A stretch of DNA of 64,000 nucleotides from Ilumatobacteraceae bacterium (GCA_033344875.1 JAWPMO010000001.1:3931595-3995594), one strand, 5' to 3'. Shown: positions 46,009-56,075, counted from the stretch's first letter. Numbers and translations are program-made. The notes: generated from the letters alone by a model not told the origin.

Positions 46009-46500
46009 ATGGCCCAGTACCTGCCATTCGTCGTGCTGATGGCGTTGGCCATCGCGTTCGGTGGCCTGAGCTTCGTCGCATCCCGCCTCCTGGCGCCGAA
46101 CCGTCCGTCGGCCGCCAAGGAAGCGCCCTACGAGTGCGGCATCGTCCCCAGTCGCGAGCCGCCCGAGCGGTTCCCGGTCAGCTTCTACATCGTCGCGATG
46201 CTGTTCATCATGTTCGACATCGAGATCATCTTCCTGTACCCGTACGCCGTCGAGAGCGGCACGCTGGGCACGTTCGGGTTCTGGTCGATCGTGATGTTCT
46301 CGGTCGTGTTCTTCCTGACGTTCGTGTACGAGGTCGCCCGCGGCGGTCTCGAATGGGGGCCGCTCCACACCTATCGACGCCTCGATCGCGATGCAGCGAT
46401 GGTGTCGGCCGAGCGCGACTCGACCACCACGATCCGCCGCGTCGGCCTCGAGGGCCGTGTCGACGCCGGCGAATCGTCCACCGAGATCGAAGCTGCCTAG
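46009..46500 (+). CDS. nuoA: NADH-quinone oxidoreductase subunit A
   Basis: 163 residues with three transmembrane helices. The family loop YECGI at about 44-48 and the [10 protein letters not shown] segment (about 69-78) are present. It has a C-terminal extension of about 35 residues (Asp/Glu/Thr-rich) beyond the usual 120-130. It is the first gene of the complex I operon and lies 2 nt after the previous gene. nuoB follows after 8 nt with a Shine-Dalgarno overlapping this stop. Confidence 0.96.
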   Translation: MAQYLPFVVLMALAIAFGGLSFVASRLLAPNRPSAAKEAPYECGIVPSREPPERFPVSFYIVAMLFIMFDIEIIFLYPYAVESGTLGTFGFWSIVMFSVVFFLTFVYEVARGGLEWGPLHTYRRLDRDAAMVSAERDSTTTIRRVGLEGRVDAGESSTEIEAA

Positions 46501-46508
46501 GAGGCCAC

Positions 46509-47090
46509 GTGGGAGTCATCGATGATGTGCTCGCCGACGGAATCGGCGGTCTGAGCCACAACGCGATCACCGGAAAACTCGAAGACCTCGTCAACTGGTC
46601 CCGGTCGCGCTCGTCGTGGCCGGCCTCGTTCGGCCTCGCCTGCTGTGCGATCGAGATGATGGCCACCGGCGCCGCGCACTACGACATGTCGCGCTTCGGC
46701 ATGGAGGTCTTCCGTGCGTCGCCGCGTCAGGCCGACATCATGATCGTCGCCGGTCGCGTCAGCCAGAAGATGGCGCCCGTGCTCCGCCAGGTCTACGACC
46801 AGATGATGGAGCCCAAGTGGGTCATCTCGATGGGCGTGTGCGCCAGCTCCGGCGGCATGTTCAACAACTACGCGATCGTCCAGGGTGTCGATCAGGTCGT
46901 CCCGGTCGATGTCTATGCGCCGGGCTGCCCCCCGACGCCCGAGACACTCATCCACGCGATCGAGACGCTCCACCAGAAGATCGAAGACGGCGAGATCATG
47001 CGTCGTCGGGCCGAGACCGGCGCCGGCGCCAATCTCCACGTCGAAGAGATCGCTGCGACCACGACGCCCGTCCTCCTGGGAACCAAGTGA
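46509..47090 (+). CDS. nuoB: NADH-quinone oxidoreductase subunit B
   Basis: 193 residues from GTG 46509, with AGGAGG at 46499-46504. The N2 cluster is held by the tandem Cys in GLACCAIEM and by Cys in GVCASSGG and GCPPTPE. It accepts the electrons that reduce menaquinone at the peripheral-membrane arm junction. The length is slightly above the family norm because of a C-terminal tail. nuoC starts 1 nt after its stop. Confidence 0.97.
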   Translation: MGVIDDVLADGIGGLSHNAITGKLEDLVNWSRSRSSWPASFGLACCAIEMMATGAAHYDMSRFGMEVFRASPRQADIMIVAGRVSQKMAPVLRQVYDQMMEPKWVISMGVCASSGGMFNNYAIVQGVDQVVPVDVYAPGCPPTPETLIHAIETLHQKIEDGEIMRRRAETGAGANLHVEEIAATTTPVLLGTK

Positions 47091-47091
47091 C

Positions 47092-47616
47092 ATGAGCGAA
47101 GTGAGCGACGACACCACCCTCGCGGCCGGAGACGGGTCCGACGCCACCACCGACCTGTACGGCTGCATCGCCGGTGACAGCCTCGGGCAGACCGTGCTGC
47201 ACCCGACCCGCGAGCAGTACGTCGACGTCATCAAGACGCTCGCCGACGAGGGCTTCACGCTCGTCATCGACCTCTGCGGCGTCGACTATCTCCAGCACAT
47301 GCGGCGGCCGCTGCCCGCCGGCGTCGTCCCCGAGCGCTTCGAGGTCGTCGTGAACCTGCTCGACATCACGCACCGGCGGCGGATCCGCGTCCGGGTCCAG
47401 GTCCCCGATTCCGACCCGACGCTGCCGTCGCTGTTCGACGTCCATCCGGGGAGCGAGGCGTACGAGCGCGAGACCTACGACATGTTCGGCGTCGTCTTCA
47501 CCGACCACCCCGACATGACCCGCATCCTGATGCCGGAAGACTGGGACGGCCACCCGCTCCGCAAGGACTACGCGGTCGGCACGATTCCCGTCCAGTTCAA
47601 GGGAGCGAACTCGTGA
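47092..47616 (+). CDS. nuoC: NADH-quinone oxidoreductase subunit C
   Basis: 174 residues. The N-terminal 25 are acidic and unstructured. The 30-kDa-subunit signature appears at about 125-160 (ERETYDMFGVVFTDHPDMTRILMPEDW). It sits against NuoD in the quinone-proximal part of the peripheral arm. Its stop overlaps the nuoD GTG (GTGA). Confidence 0.95.
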   Translation: MSEVSDDTTLAAGDGSDATTDLYGCIAGDSLGQTVLHPTREQYVDVIKTLADEGFTLVIDLCGVDYLQHMRRPLPAGVVPERFEVVVNLLDITHRRRIRVRVQVPDSDPTLPSLFDVHPGSEAYERETYDMFGVVFTDHPDMTRILMPEDWDGHPLRKDYAVGTIPVQFKGANS

Positions 47617-48962
47617 CCGCGACCGACTGGACCCCGTCCCGGGCCCCCGCCCAGACCTCCGAGGGCGCGCAGGAGATGACCGCCCGTTCCGAGATGGGCC
47701 CGCGCGAACTGCTCCGCGAGGTCGGCTCGGTGCTGCGCATGAGCGAGGCCGAAGCGGCCCTCCTCGGCGATCTCCCGGAAGATCCCGACGAAGACCAGAC
47801 CATGATCATCAACATGGGTCCGCAGCACCCGTCGACCCACGGCGTGCTCCGACTCATGCTCGAACTCCAGGGTGAGACGGTGCTCCGGTGCAAGCCGATC
47901 ATCGGGTACCTGCACACCGGCATGGAGAAGACCGGCGAGCAGCTGACGTTCATGCAGGGCGGCACCAATGTCACCCGCATGGACTATCTGAGCCCGATGG
48001 CCAATGAGCTCGTGTTCTCGATGGCCACCGAGAAGTTGCTCGGCATCGACGGCGACATCCCCGAGCGCGCGGTCTGGATGCGGATGCTCCTCGCCGAGCT
48101 CAACCGCATGAGCAGCCACCTGCTGTTCATGGCGACCAACGGCATGGACCTCGGCGCCGTGTCGATGATGATCTACGGCTGGCGCGAGCGCGAAGAGGTG
48201 CTGCGCTTCTTCCAGAGGGTCACGGGACTGCGGATGAACCACAACTTCATCCGTCCGGGTGGGCTCGCCGCCGACCTGCCGCCGGGTTGGCGCGACGACG
48301 TACTGCGCCTCCTCGACCTGATTCCCGAACGGCTCGAGGAGTACGACATCCTCATGACCGGTCAGCCGATCTGGCGTGAGCGGTTGCAGGGCGTCGGCGT
48401 GATCACGCCCGACGAGGCCCTCGCACTCGGTGCCGTCGGCCCGATCCTGCGCTCGACCGGCGTCGCCTGGGACCTCCGGCGCGACATGCCCTACCTGCGC
48501 TACGACGAGATGGACTTCGATGTCATCGTCGGTACCTACGGCGACGCGTACGACCGGTACGCGATCCGCCTCAACGAGATCCGCGAGTCGATGAAGATCG
48601 TCCGCCAGATCCTCGACCGGATGCCCGAAGGTGACTTCCGCATCCAGGACAAGAAGGTCACGCCGCCGCCGCGCGCTCGCATCGACGAGTCGATGGAGGC
48701 ACTGATCCACCACTTCAAGATCTTCACCGAGGGTTTCAAGGTGCCCGAGGGTGAGGTCTACATGGGGATCGAGTCGCCGCGTGGCGAGATCGGCTGCTAC
48801 ATCGCGTCCGACGGATCGCCCACGCCCTACCGGATGCACATGCGGGCCCCGTCGTTCGCGAACATCCAGTGCCTCCCCCACATGATGCGCGGTGGCCTGG
48901 TCGCCGACGCGGTCGCCGTGATCTCGAGCGTCGACCCCGTGCTCGGAGACGTCGACCGATGA
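47613..48962 (+). CDS. nuoD: NADH-quinone oxidoreductase subunit D
   Basis: 449 residues from GTG 47613. The N-terminal 50 residues are a polar extension. The core has NMGPQHPSTHGVLR (about 69-82), with the His that contacts quinone, and the ESPRGEIGCYIASDGS segment near the C-terminus. It shares ancestry with [NiFe] hydrogenase large subunits and forms the quinone pocket with NuoB. A 10-codon mini-ORF begins in its stop codon. Confidence 0.97.
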   Translation: MTATDWTPSRAPAQTSEGAQEMTARSEMGPRELLREVGSVLRMSEAEAALLGDLPEDPDEDQTMIINMGPQHPSTHGVLRLMLELQGETVLRCKPIIGYLHTGMEKTGEQLTFMQGGTNVTRMDYLSPMANELVFSMATEKLLGIDGDIPERAVWMRMLLAELNRMSSHLLFMATNGMDLGAVSMMIYGWREREEVLRFFQRVTGLRMNHNFIRPGGLAADLPPGWRDDVLRLLDLIPERLEEYDILMTGQPIWRERLQGVGVITPDEALALGAVGPILRSTGVAWDLRRDMPYLRYDEMDFDVIVGTYGDAYDRYAIRLNEIRESMKIVRQILDRMPEGDFRIQDKKVTPPPRARIDESMEALIHHFKIFTEGFKVPEGEVYMGIESPRGEIGCYIASDGSPTPYRMHMRAPSFANIQCLPHMMRGGLVADAVAVISSVDPVLGDVDR

Positions 48963-48991
48963 TGACGACCGTTGCTCGGAGGACCGCATGA
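48959..48991 (+). CDS. Bridging mini-ORF, 10 codons
   Basis: ATG 48959 overlaps the nuoD TGA (ATGA), and its TGA at 48989-48991 overlaps the nuoE ATG (ATGA). It fills the 25-nt gap exactly. The nuoE Shine-Dalgarno GGAGGA (48978-48983) lies inside it. Peptide MMTTVARRTA. Translation not shown. Confidence 0.4.
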   Translation: MMTTVARRTA

Positions 48992-49605
48992 GCCGCCTGA
49001 ACGATCAGAACGTGGCGTTGGCTCGCGAGATCATCGCTCGCTATCCGAAGCAGAAGTCGGCGTTGATCCCGCTCGTGCACCTGTCGCAGGAGCAGAACGG
49101 GTACGTGACCGAGGAGGCGATGCGACACGTCGCAGAACTCATCGACGTCACGCCGGCCGAGGTCTACGGAACGGCCAGCTTCTACGAGATGTTCCGGTTC
49201 GAGCCGACCGGCAAGTACCTCATCAACATGTGCGGCACGATGTCGTGTGCGCTCATGGGAGCGAACGAGTTGATGCATCACGCCGAACACAAGCTCGGGG
49301 TCAAGGCCGGCAGCACCACACCCGACGGCTTGTTCACGCTCCAGCACGCCGAGTGCCAGGCCGCGTGCACCGAGGCGCCGACGCTCCAGGTCAACTACCG
49401 CCACCGGTATCGCGTGACGCCGGAAGAGTTCGACCAGCTGATCGACGACCTGTCGTCCGGCAACCTCGACGGCGAGATCCCGCCGCACGGCACGCTCGGC
49501 CGCAATCGTCAGCTCATCCCGACCGACAAGGCGGTGGGCGCCGTACATCCCGATGACGTCGACGGTGGTCCGGCGTGGGTCACGATCACGGAGGCCGAGT
49601 CATGA
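48988..49605 (+). CDS. nuoE: NADH-quinone oxidoreductase subunit E
   Basis: 205 residues. The thioredoxin-like [2Fe-2S] protein has ligands Cys82 and Cys87 (CGTMSC) and Cys123 and Cys127 (CQAAC). A C-terminal extension of about 40 residues (to 205) ends in an acidic tail. The cluster N1a is off the main path and may limit radical formation. The stop overlaps the nuoF ATG (ATGA). Confidence 0.96.
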   Translation: MSRLNDQNVALAREIIARYPKQKSALIPLVHLSQEQNGYVTEEAMRHVAELIDVTPAEVYGTASFYEMFRFEPTGKYLINMCGTMSCALMGANELMHHAEHKLGVKAGSTTPDGLFTLQHAECQAACTEAPTLQVNYRHRYRVTPEEFDQLIDDLSSGNLDGEIPPHGTLGRNRQLIPTDKAVGAVHPDDVDGGPAWVTITEAES

Positions 49606-51026
49606 CCGCCGCCGGTTCCTACGAGTGGGCGCCCGGGTACTACGACGACGGCGACCGCCCACAGATCGTGACGTCGCGATTCCGGTACGACGACTCGTAC
49701 ACGCTCGACCGGTACCTGTCGACCGGTGGTTACGAGGGGCTCCGCAAGGCGCTCGACTCGAAGCCGGAGGACGTCCACACCGAGGTCCGCAACTCGACGC
49801 TGCTCGGTCGCGGCGGCGCCGGTTTCCCGGCCGGCGTCAAGTGGGGATTCACCCCGCAGGGCGTGTGGCCGCGCTACCTCGTCGTCAACGGTGATGAGTC
49901 GGAACCCGGCACCTACAAGGACCGCCTCCTCATGGAGCTCGATCCGCACCAGCTGATCGAGGGCTGCCTGATCGCCTGCTACGCGGCCGGACTCAGCCAG
50001 TGCTTCCTCTACGTCCGTGGCGAGATGGCGCTGGCGCACGAGCGCATCGCGGCCGCACTCAACGACGCGTACGACAACGGCTACGTCGGCAAGAACATCC
50101 TCGGCACCGACTTCAGCGTCGACATCGTCCTGCACTGGGGTGCCGGCGCCTACGTGGTGGGCGAGGAGACCGCGCTGATCGAGTCGCTCGAAGGCGAGCG
50201 CGGCATGCCGCGCCTCAAGCCGCCGTTCTTCCCCGCCGCCGTCGGGCTGTACGGCAAGCCGACGATCGTCAACAACGTCGAGACGCTCGCCAACCTGCCG
50301 TTCATCGCCAAGAACGGTTCGGCCGCGTACACGGCGATCGGCACCGAGACCTCGCCGGGCACCCGCATGATCGCGGTCTCCGGACACGTCAAGCGGCCGG
50401 GCGTGTACGAGATCGTCAACGGTTCGACCACCTTCCGTGACCTGATCTACGGCGACGAGTTCGCCCAGGGCATCCGCGACGACAACGACCTCAAGGCGTT
50501 CGTCCCCGGTGGCGGTTCGGCACCGTGGTTCCTGCCCGACCAGCTCGACATCGCGTTCGAGGGCAAAGAGGCGGGCCAAGCCGGTTCGATGCTCGGTTCG
50601 GGCGCGGTGATGGTCATGGACTCGACCACCGACATCCCCGCGGCCGCCCTGACCCTCGTGAAGTTCTACGCCCATGAATCGTGCGGCAAATGTGTGCCGT
50701 GTCGCGAGGGTGGCACCTGGCTGTACCGCATCCTCGAGCGCATCGTGGCCGGCGAGGGCACCGACGCCGACCTCGCGACGATCCTCGAGGTCGGCGAGAC
50801 GATCTGCCCCGGTGAGATGCCACACGCGGCGAGCGAACGCCTCGGCATCGAGGCCCGGCCGTTCCCCTACAAGATGACGACGATCTGCTTCGTGGGCCCG
50901 TCTGCGTACGTGCCGGTCCACTCGGCGATGACCCTGTTCCCCGAGGAGTTCGAGGCGCTCGTGACGAAACGTGAAGTGCGTTCGCTGATCCCGGTCACGG
51001 CCGCACCGGTCGGAGGTGGCGCATGA
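49602..51026 (+). CDS. nuoF: NADH-quinone oxidoreductase subunit F
   Basis: 474 residues from ATG 49602. The NADH/FMN site is in GRGGAGFPAGVKWGF (about 68-82) and NGDESEPGTYKDR (about 98-110). The N3 [4Fe-4S] ligands are in ESCGKCVPCREG plus a later Cys in TICPGE. It is the NADH-oxidising subunit, which shows that this complex uses NADH and is not a truncated F420 or ferredoxin type. The stop overlaps the nuoG ATG. Confidence 0.97.
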   Translation: MTAAGSYEWAPGYYDDGDRPQIVTSRFRYDDSYTLDRYLSTGGYEGLRKALDSKPEDVHTEVRNSTLLGRGGAGFPAGVKWGFTPQGVWPRYLVVNGDESEPGTYKDRLLMELDPHQLIEGCLIACYAAGLSQCFLYVRGEMALAHERIAAALNDAYDNGYVGKNILGTDFSVDIVLHWGAGAYVVGEETALIESLEGERGMPRLKPPFFPAAVGLYGKPTIVNNVETLANLPFIAKNGSAAYTAIGTETSPGTRMIAVSGHVKRPGVYEIVNGSTTFRDLIYGDEFAQGIRDDNDLKAFVPGGGSAPWFLPDQLDIAFEGKEAGQAGSMLGSGAVMVMDSTTDIPAAALTLVKFYAHESCGKCVPCREGGTWLYRILERIVAGEGTDADLATILEVGETICPGEMPHAASERLGIEARPFPYKMTTICFVGPSAYVPVHSAMTLFPEEFEALVTKREVRSLIPVTAAPVGGGA

Positions 51027-53503
51027 GCGACGAGACCAACGACGTGCGCGACGACGACGGCGACATCATCGAACCCGACACCGCTGCCGCCGACGGCACC
51101 GAGGCCGAGCACGACCCCGAGGTCCAGCCGACCGACGACGTTGCCGATGCCCCCACCGACCCCGAGCCCGAGCCCGATCCGAACCTGGTCACGATCACGC
51201 TGAACGGCCGCGAGGTGCCCACGCAGAAGGGCGAGCTGCTGATCGCGGCCGCCGAGCGGCACGGCGAGTACATCCCGCGTTTCTGCTACCACCCACGCAT
51301 GAGCTCGGTCGGCATGTGCCGCCAGTGCATGGTCGAGGTCGATACCGGCCGCGGTCCGATGCTCCAACCGTCGTGCATGATCACCGTCGCTCCCGAGATG
51401 GTGGTCGAGACCGAGTCGCCCACCGCCAAGCGGGCGCAGGAGGGCATGATCGAGCTGCTGCTCGCCAACCATCCGCTCGACTGCCCGGTGTGCGACAAGG
51501 GCGGCGAATGCCCGCTCCAGGACCAGGCCTACTCGCACGGTCCCGGCGAGAGCCGCTACGTCGAGCAGAAGCGTCACTACGCGAAGCCGATCCCGATCAG
51601 CGAGAACGTGCTGCTCGACCGCGAGCGCTGCATCCTGTGCGACCGCTGCACCCGGTTCGCCGACGAGGTCGCCGGCGACAAGCTGATCCATTTCATCGAC
51701 CGCGGCAACGGCACGCAGGTCAACACGTTCCCCGACGAGCCGTTCTCGTCGTACTTCTCCGGCAACACCGTGCAGATCTGCCCGGTCGGTGCCCTCACGG
51801 CGAAGCCCTACCGGTTCAAAGCTCGCCCGTGGGACCTCGAACAGGTCGAGTCCACGTGCACCACGTGCTCGGTCGGCTGTCGTATCTCGGTGCACTCCAG
51901 CCGCGACGAGCTGCTGCGTTTCCAGGGCGTCGACGTCGAGTCGGTCAACTGGGGTTGGATGTGCGACCGAGGTCGCTTCAACTTCGAAGCGATCGAGTCC
52001 GATCTGCGGATCGCGAACCCGCTCGTGCGTGGCGAGGCCGGCCTGGCCGAGACCTCGTGGAACAGCGCCATGTCGATCGCCGCCCAGCTGCTCGGCGATG
52101 CCGACCCCGGTGCGATCGGTCTCATCGGCGGGGCGCGCGGCACCAACGAAGACGCGTTCGCGTGGGCCGCGCTCGCCGATGCCATTGGCATCGAGCGTCG
52201 TGACGCCCAACTCGGCGACGGCCTGCCGGCCGAGATCCTCAGCGTGCCCCGGGCGACGATCGCCGAAGCCGCCAATGCGCCGACCGTCATCCTCGTGGGC
52301 CCCGACATCAAAGAAGAGTTGCCCGTGCTGTACCTCCGGCTGCGTGACGCGGTCGAGCAGGGGCGCACCAAGGTGATCGAGTTCTCCTCGCAGTCGACCG
52401 GCATGACGCGCTACGCCTGGAAGTCGATCCGGCACGCGCCGGGCGTCGCCCCGTCCGAGATCGCCAAGGCGCTCGCCGATCCCGCCGTCGCGGATCAGAT
52501 CGCCACCGGCGACGTGGTCGTCGTCGGCGGTCGCAACAACCTCGCCGTCTCCGACGAGACCGCATTGTCGGCCGTGACCGCGGTGCTCGACGCCGTGCCC
52601 GCCGCTCGGCTCCTGCCCGCCTTGCGTCGCGGCAACGTCGTCGGTGCCCTCCAGCTGGGCCTGGCTCCTGCCACACCCGAGCACGATTCGCTCTCGACGT
52701 TGCGGGCCGCCGCCGACGGCAAGATCGACCTGCTGGTGCTGCTCGGCTCCGACCCGATCAACGACTGTCCCGATGCCGACCTCGCCCGCCGGGGTCTGGC
52801 CGGTGCCCGACGGGTGCTGTCGATCGACACGTTCCTGTCCGAGTCGACGCAGGTCGCCGACGTCGTGCTCCCCGCCGCAGCGTTCGGTGAACAGACGGGC
52901 ACGACCACCAACCTCGAGGGTCGCGTCAGCCGGGTCAACCAGAAGGTCACCGCACACGGGATCTCTCGTCCCGACTGGATGATCGCCAGCGACCTGGCCC
53001 TCCATCTCGGTCACGATCTCGGATTCGGTTCGCACGACGACGTCACGACCGCGATCGCGTCGCGTGTCGCGGCCTACGCCGCCGCGACACCGGCGGCCGT
53101 CGACGCCGATCCCGAGGGCGTGCTCGCCGTCGGCTTCGATCGCGAGCTCCCCAGCGTCGCCGGACACGACGCTCCGCCGAGCGGCTACGACTATCGGCTG
53201 GTGGTCAGCCGCAAGCTCTACGATCGTGCGGTGCTCACGTCGATGTCGCCGTCGATCGCGAAGCTGCCGATCGGTGCCGGCGCCCACGTGCACCCACTCG
53301 ATCTCGACCGCGTCGGCGAAGCCGAAGGTGTCGAGGTCCGACTGGTCAGCTCGAAGGGCTCCGTCGTGATGCCGCTCGTCGCCGACGACACGGTGCAGCG
53401 CGGCACGATCTGGGCCCCGTTCAACCAGGCCGGTGCCGACATCACCGAGCTGGTCGACGCCGCGGCAGCCGTCACCGACGTTCGAATCGAGCGCATCGCA
53501 TGA
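51023..53503 (+). CDS. nuoG: NADH-quinone oxidoreductase subunit G
   Basis: 826 residues. An acidic extension of about 50 residues precedes the [2Fe-2S] domain (CYHPRMSSVGMCRQC near 90-104). The His/Cys N5 site (HPLDCPVCDKGGECPLQDQ), two [4Fe-4S] sites (CILCDRCTRF, CPVGAL) and an extra cluster motif CTTCSVGC follow. The C-terminal 550 residues are the molybdopterin-oxidoreductase-like fold without cofactor. The extra CxxC motif resembles N7-bearing NuoG. Its stop overlaps the ATG of a mini-ORF copied from the nuoH start. Confidence 0.96.
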   Translation: MSDETNDVRDDDGDIIEPDTAAADGTEAEHDPEVQPTDDVADAPTDPEPEPDPNLVTITLNGREVPTQKGELLIAAAERHGEYIPRFCYHPRMSSVGMCRQCMVEVDTGRGPMLQPSCMITVAPEMVVETESPTAKRAQEGMIELLLANHPLDCPVCDKGGECPLQDQAYSHGPGESRYVEQKRHYAKPIPISENVLLDRERCILCDRCTRFADEVAGDKLIHFIDRGNGTQVNTFPDEPFSSYFSGNTVQICPVGALTAKPYRFKARPWDLEQVESTCTTCSVGCRISVHSSRDELLRFQGVDVESVNWGWMCDRGRFNFEAIESDLRIANPLVRGEAGLAETSWNSAMSIAAQLLGDADPGAIGLIGGARGTNEDAFAWAALADAIGIERRDAQLGDGLPAEILSVPRATIAEAANAPTVILVGPDIKEELPVLYLRLRDAVEQGRTKVIEFSSQSTGMTRYAWKSIRHAPGVAPSEIAKALADPAVADQIATGDVVVVGGRNNLAVSDETALSAVTAVLDAVPAARLLPALRRGNVVGALQLGLAPATPEHDSLSTLRAAADGKIDLLVLLGSDPINDCPDADLARRGLAGARRVLSIDTFLSESTQVADVVLPAAAFGEQTGTTTNLEGRVSRVNQKVTAHGISRPDWMIASDLALHLGHDLGFGSHDDVTTAIASRVAAYAAATPAAVDADPEGVLAVGFDRELPSVAGHDAPPSGYDYRLVVSRKLYDRAVLTSMSPSIAKLPIGAGAHVHPLDLDRVGEAEGVEVRLVSSKGSVVMPLVADDTVQRGTIWAPFNQAGADITELVDAAAAVTDVRIERIA

Positions 53504-53565
53504 TCGTCTCGCTGCTCGCCGCCGACCCGCTGCTCGACACCGAGATGATCGGGTGTCTCCCATGA
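53500..53565 (+). CDS. Bridging mini-ORF, 21 codons, copy of the nuoH N-terminus
   Basis: ATG 53500 overlaps the nuoG TGA, and its TGA at 53563-53565 overlaps the nuoH ATG. The first 14 codons equal those of nuoH except Val in place of Ala at codon 3. After Thr14 the sequence diverges (EMIGCLP). The two ATGs are 62 bp apart, so the copies lie in different frames. No Shine-Dalgarno precedes nuoH, so its translation may depend on this element. Translation not shown. Confidence 0.45.
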   Translation: MIVSLLAADPLLDTEMIGCLP

Positions 53566-53603
53566 TCGCCTCGCTGCTCGCCGCCGACCCGCTGCTCGAC
53601 ACC
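53500..53603 (+). repeat. Direct repeat spanning the nuoG-nuoH junction
   Basis: The 42-bp segments 53500-53541 and 53562-53603 match at 41 of 42 positions; the single difference is T/C at position 8. They are separated by 20 bp. The spacer itself contains a third copy of ATGATCG (53545-53551). This is a recent partial duplication of the nuoH start. Confidence 0.9.
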
Positions 53604-54824
53604 ACCGACTGGTGGTGGCAGGTCATCGCGATCGTCGGTGCCAAGGTGCTCGTCGTCTTCGTCCTCGGGCTCGTCAGCACCATGTTCATGGTGTGGTTCG
53701 AGCGCAAGATCGTCTCGGGCATGCAGAACCGTGTCGGACCGAACAAGGCCGGCCCGTTCGGTCTGCTCCAGACACTCGCCGACGGCACCAAGTTGTTCTT
53801 CAAAGAAGACCTGCTGCCCGAGAAGGCCGACAAGTGGGTGTTCCGTCTCGCGCCGTTCCTGGCGTTCGTCCCCGCGTTCCTGGTCTGGTCGGTGATCCCG
53901 CTCGGTGGCGACTTCACCAACGGCAACGACGGCACGGTCACCTGGGGTGACTACACGACCCGGATCCAGCTGATCGACGCACCGGTCGGCATCCTGATCG
54001 TGCTGGCACTCAGCTCGATCGGCGTGTACGGCATCATGCTCGCCGGGTGGGCGTCCGGCTCGAAGTACCCGTTGCTCGGTTCGGTCCGCGCCTCGGCCCA
54101 GATGATCTCGTACGAGGCGGCGCTCGGCCTGAGCCTCGGTGCCGTGCTCCTCATGTCGGGCACGCTCACGACCTCCGGCATCGTCGGCGGCCAGGACGGC
54201 GTGTCGAACTGGAACATCGTCGCCACGGGGTTCATCCCGTTCGTGATCTTCCTGATCGCCATGACCGCCGAGCTGAACCGTCCGCCGTTCGACCTCGTCG
54301 AAGCCGAGCAAGAACTCGTCGGCGGTTTCAACACCGAGTATTCGTCGATCCGATTCGCGCTGTTCTTCCTGGCCGAGTTCATGAACGTGATCACGATGTC
54401 CGGCGTCATGGTCACCCTGTTCCTCGGCGGCCCGCAGCCGCTGAACCTCGGCAACATCGAGCTCGGCTCGATCGTCGAGGACGGCAACATCTTCGCCTGG
54501 GCCGGACCGCTGAGCGGGACGATCTGGGTCACGATCAAGGTGCTCGCGTTCCTCTACGCCTACGTCTGGTTCCGGGCGACGCTCCCGCGGTTGCGGTACG
54601 ACCAGCTGATGGACTTCGGTTGGAAGCTGCTGATCCCGGTGGCGCTCGGTTGGTTCCTGGTGCTGGCGGCCCTGCAGATGGCGCGTGACGAATACGACGG
54701 CCTCGGCCCGGTGCTGCTCGCCGGCGTGATCGCGATCGTCGTGCTGTTCGTGGCCTATGCGCTGTTCAATGCAGCGCTCGTGGTGAGCAAGCGCAATCGA
54801 GAGCGCGAAGGAGCGGCGTACTGA
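53562..54824 (+). CDS. nuoH: NADH-quinone oxidoreductase subunit H
   Basis: 420 residues from ATG 53562. Eight transmembrane helices are predicted. The quinone-channel loop has [20 protein letters not shown] near 44-63, and the acidic loop has [14 protein letters not shown]. It forms the quinone entrance with NuoB and NuoD and transmits the redox signal to the antiporter-like subunits. The 5' 42 bp are duplicated upstream. The stop overlaps the nuoI ATG by 1 nt. Confidence 0.97.
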   Translation: MIASLLAADPLLDTTDWWWQVIAIVGAKVLVVFVLGLVSTMFMVWFERKIVSGMQNRVGPNKAGPFGLLQTLADGTKLFFKEDLLPEKADKWVFRLAPFLAFVPAFLVWSVIPLGGDFTNGNDGTVTWGDYTTRIQLIDAPVGILIVLALSSIGVYGIMLAGWASGSKYPLLGSVRASAQMISYEAALGLSLGAVLLMSGTLTTSGIVGGQDGVSNWNIVATGFIPFVIFLIAMTAELNRPPFDLVEAEQELVGGFNTEYSSIRFALFFLAEFMNVITMSGVMVTLFLGGPQPLNLGNIELGSIVEDGNIFAWAGPLSGTIWVTIKVLAFLYAYVWFRATLPRLRYDQLMDFGWKLLIPVALGWFLVLAALQMARDEYDGLGPVLLAGVIAIVVLFVAYALFNAALVVSKRNREREGAAY

Positions 54825-55483
54825 TGGGTTACCTGGACGGTTTCGCAGTCACCATTCGCCAGCACCGCCTCTTCGGCGGCAAGCAGGTCACCACCGAGTA
54901 CTCGGGTGGCCGCTACGCCAAGAAGCACGGCAAGGCGAACGATCCCGACGTCGGCGACGACGAGAAGATCCCCAAGCCCGAGCGTCTGCACGGGCGCCAT
55001 GTCCTCAACAAGTACGAGGACGGCATGGAGAAGTGCATCGGCTGCGAGCTGTGCGCCGGCGTGTGCCCGGCCAAGTGCATCTACGTGCGGGGTCAGGACA
55101 ACGACCCGGAGAACCCGACGTCGCCGGGCGAACGCTTCGGGTTCGTCTACGAGATCAACTATCTCCGGTGCATCCACTGTGACCTGTGCGTCGAGGCGTG
55201 CCCGACCGAGGCGATCACCGAGACGAAGCTGTTCGAGTTCAGCTTCACCAACCGCCAGGACGCCATCTACACCAAGAAGGAGCTCCTCGTCGACGACGAG
55301 GGCAAGCCCAAGCACCTGCCGTGGGAAGACTGGCGCGACGGCGAGGACGAGCACACGTCCGGCTGGATGCGCGCCACGTCGCCGTCGGGCGACGCCACGT
55401 TCCGCGGCGTCGTCGGCTGGAGCAACGAGCTCGGCCACGGCGAGCGCGCCCCCGAGCCCCCGCAGCCGGAGGCCGACGCATGA
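54824..55483 (+). CDS. nuoI: NADH-quinone oxidoreductase subunit I
   Basis: 219 residues. Two [4Fe-4S] motifs, [15 protein letters not shown] (about 68-82) and [15 protein letters not shown] (about 115-129), hold clusters N6a and N6b. A basic N-terminal helix binds the membrane surface. The C-terminal 70 residues form a longer tail than in E. coli, ending in Pro/Glu. Its stop overlaps the start of a 23-codon mini-ORF. Confidence 0.96.
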   Translation: MGYLDGFAVTIRQHRLFGGKQVTTEYSGGRYAKKHGKANDPDVGDDEKIPKPERLHGRHVLNKYEDGMEKCIGCELCAGVCPAKCIYVRGQDNDPENPTSPGERFGFVYEINYLRCIHCDLCVEACPTEAITETKLFEFSFTNRQDAIYTKKELLVDDEGKPKHLPWEDWRDGEDEHTSGWMRATSPSGDATFRGVVGWSNELGHGERAPEPPQPEADA

Positions 55484-55551
55484 GACTCGGCTGCATCCGA
55501 CCCCTTCGAGACGCGATCAGCGACGGCCTGCGTGGCCGGGGAACCCGGTAA
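55480..55551 (+). CDS. Bridging mini-ORF, 23 codons
   Basis: ATG 55480 overlaps the nuoI TGA (ATGA), and TAA 55549-55551 shares its last base with the nuoJ ATG (TAATG). It fills the 67-nt gap exactly. The peptide is strongly basic (six Arg, ending GRGTR). No Shine-Dalgarno of quality precedes nuoJ. Translation not shown. Confidence 0.45.
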   Translation: MRLGCIRPLRDAISDGLRGRGTR

Positions 55552-56075
55552 TGGAACTGCTCGTCTTCATCCTTGCGTCCGCGATGGTGCTCGCCGGTGG
55601 GCTCGGCGTCGTGCTCCGCTCCAACCCCGTGCATGCGGCGCTCTCGCTCGTGCTCACGCTGTTCGGCGTCGCCGTGCACTTCGTCGCGCTCGAGGCCCAC
55701 TTCCTCGCCGCCGTGCAGATCATCGTCTACGCCGGCGCGATCGTCGTGCTGTTCCTGTTCGTGATCATGCTGCTCGGCGTCGACAAGTCCGAAGACCTGT
55801 CGATCGAGCCGTTCCCGATCCAGCGCCCGGTCGCGATCGTGATCGGTGCCGCCGTCGCCGGTCTCGTCATCGCAGCGGTCGTGCGGGCTCGCGACACGAT
55901 CGCCGAGACCGACACGCCGCTCGCCGCCGACGGCGACAGCAACATCCAGTTGCTCGCCCGCAACCTCTTCAGCGACCACGTGTTCGCGTTCGAGTTCACG
56001 TCGATCCTGCTGATCGTCGCGGTCGCCGGCACCGTGGTCCTGACCCGTAAGGACAAGCGGAAGGTGGAGCAATGA
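55551..56075 (+). CDS. nuoJ: NADH-quinone oxidoreductase subunit J
   Basis: 174 residues from ATG 55551. Five transmembrane helices are predicted, with the pi-bulge region [15 protein letters not shown] at about 63-77 (helix 3), which is the segment that changes conformation during turnover. The C-terminal loop before the last helix is acidic. The stop overlaps the nuoK ATG (ATGA). Confidence 0.95.
   Translation: MELLVFILASAMVLAGGLGVVLRSNPVHAALSLVLTLFGVAVHFVALEAHFLAAVQIIVYAGAIVVLFLFVIMLLGVDKSEDLSIEPFPIQRPVAIVIGAAVAGLVIAAVVRARDTIAETDTPLAADGDSNIQLLARNLFSDHVFAFEFTSILLIVAVAGTVVLTRKDKRKVEQ

Noticed and set aside
50867-53941. A 1024-codon minus-strand open frame
   Set aside because: Antisense to nuoG and parts of nuoF and nuoH, which have intact iron-sulfur motifs. 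No domain in the antisense translation.
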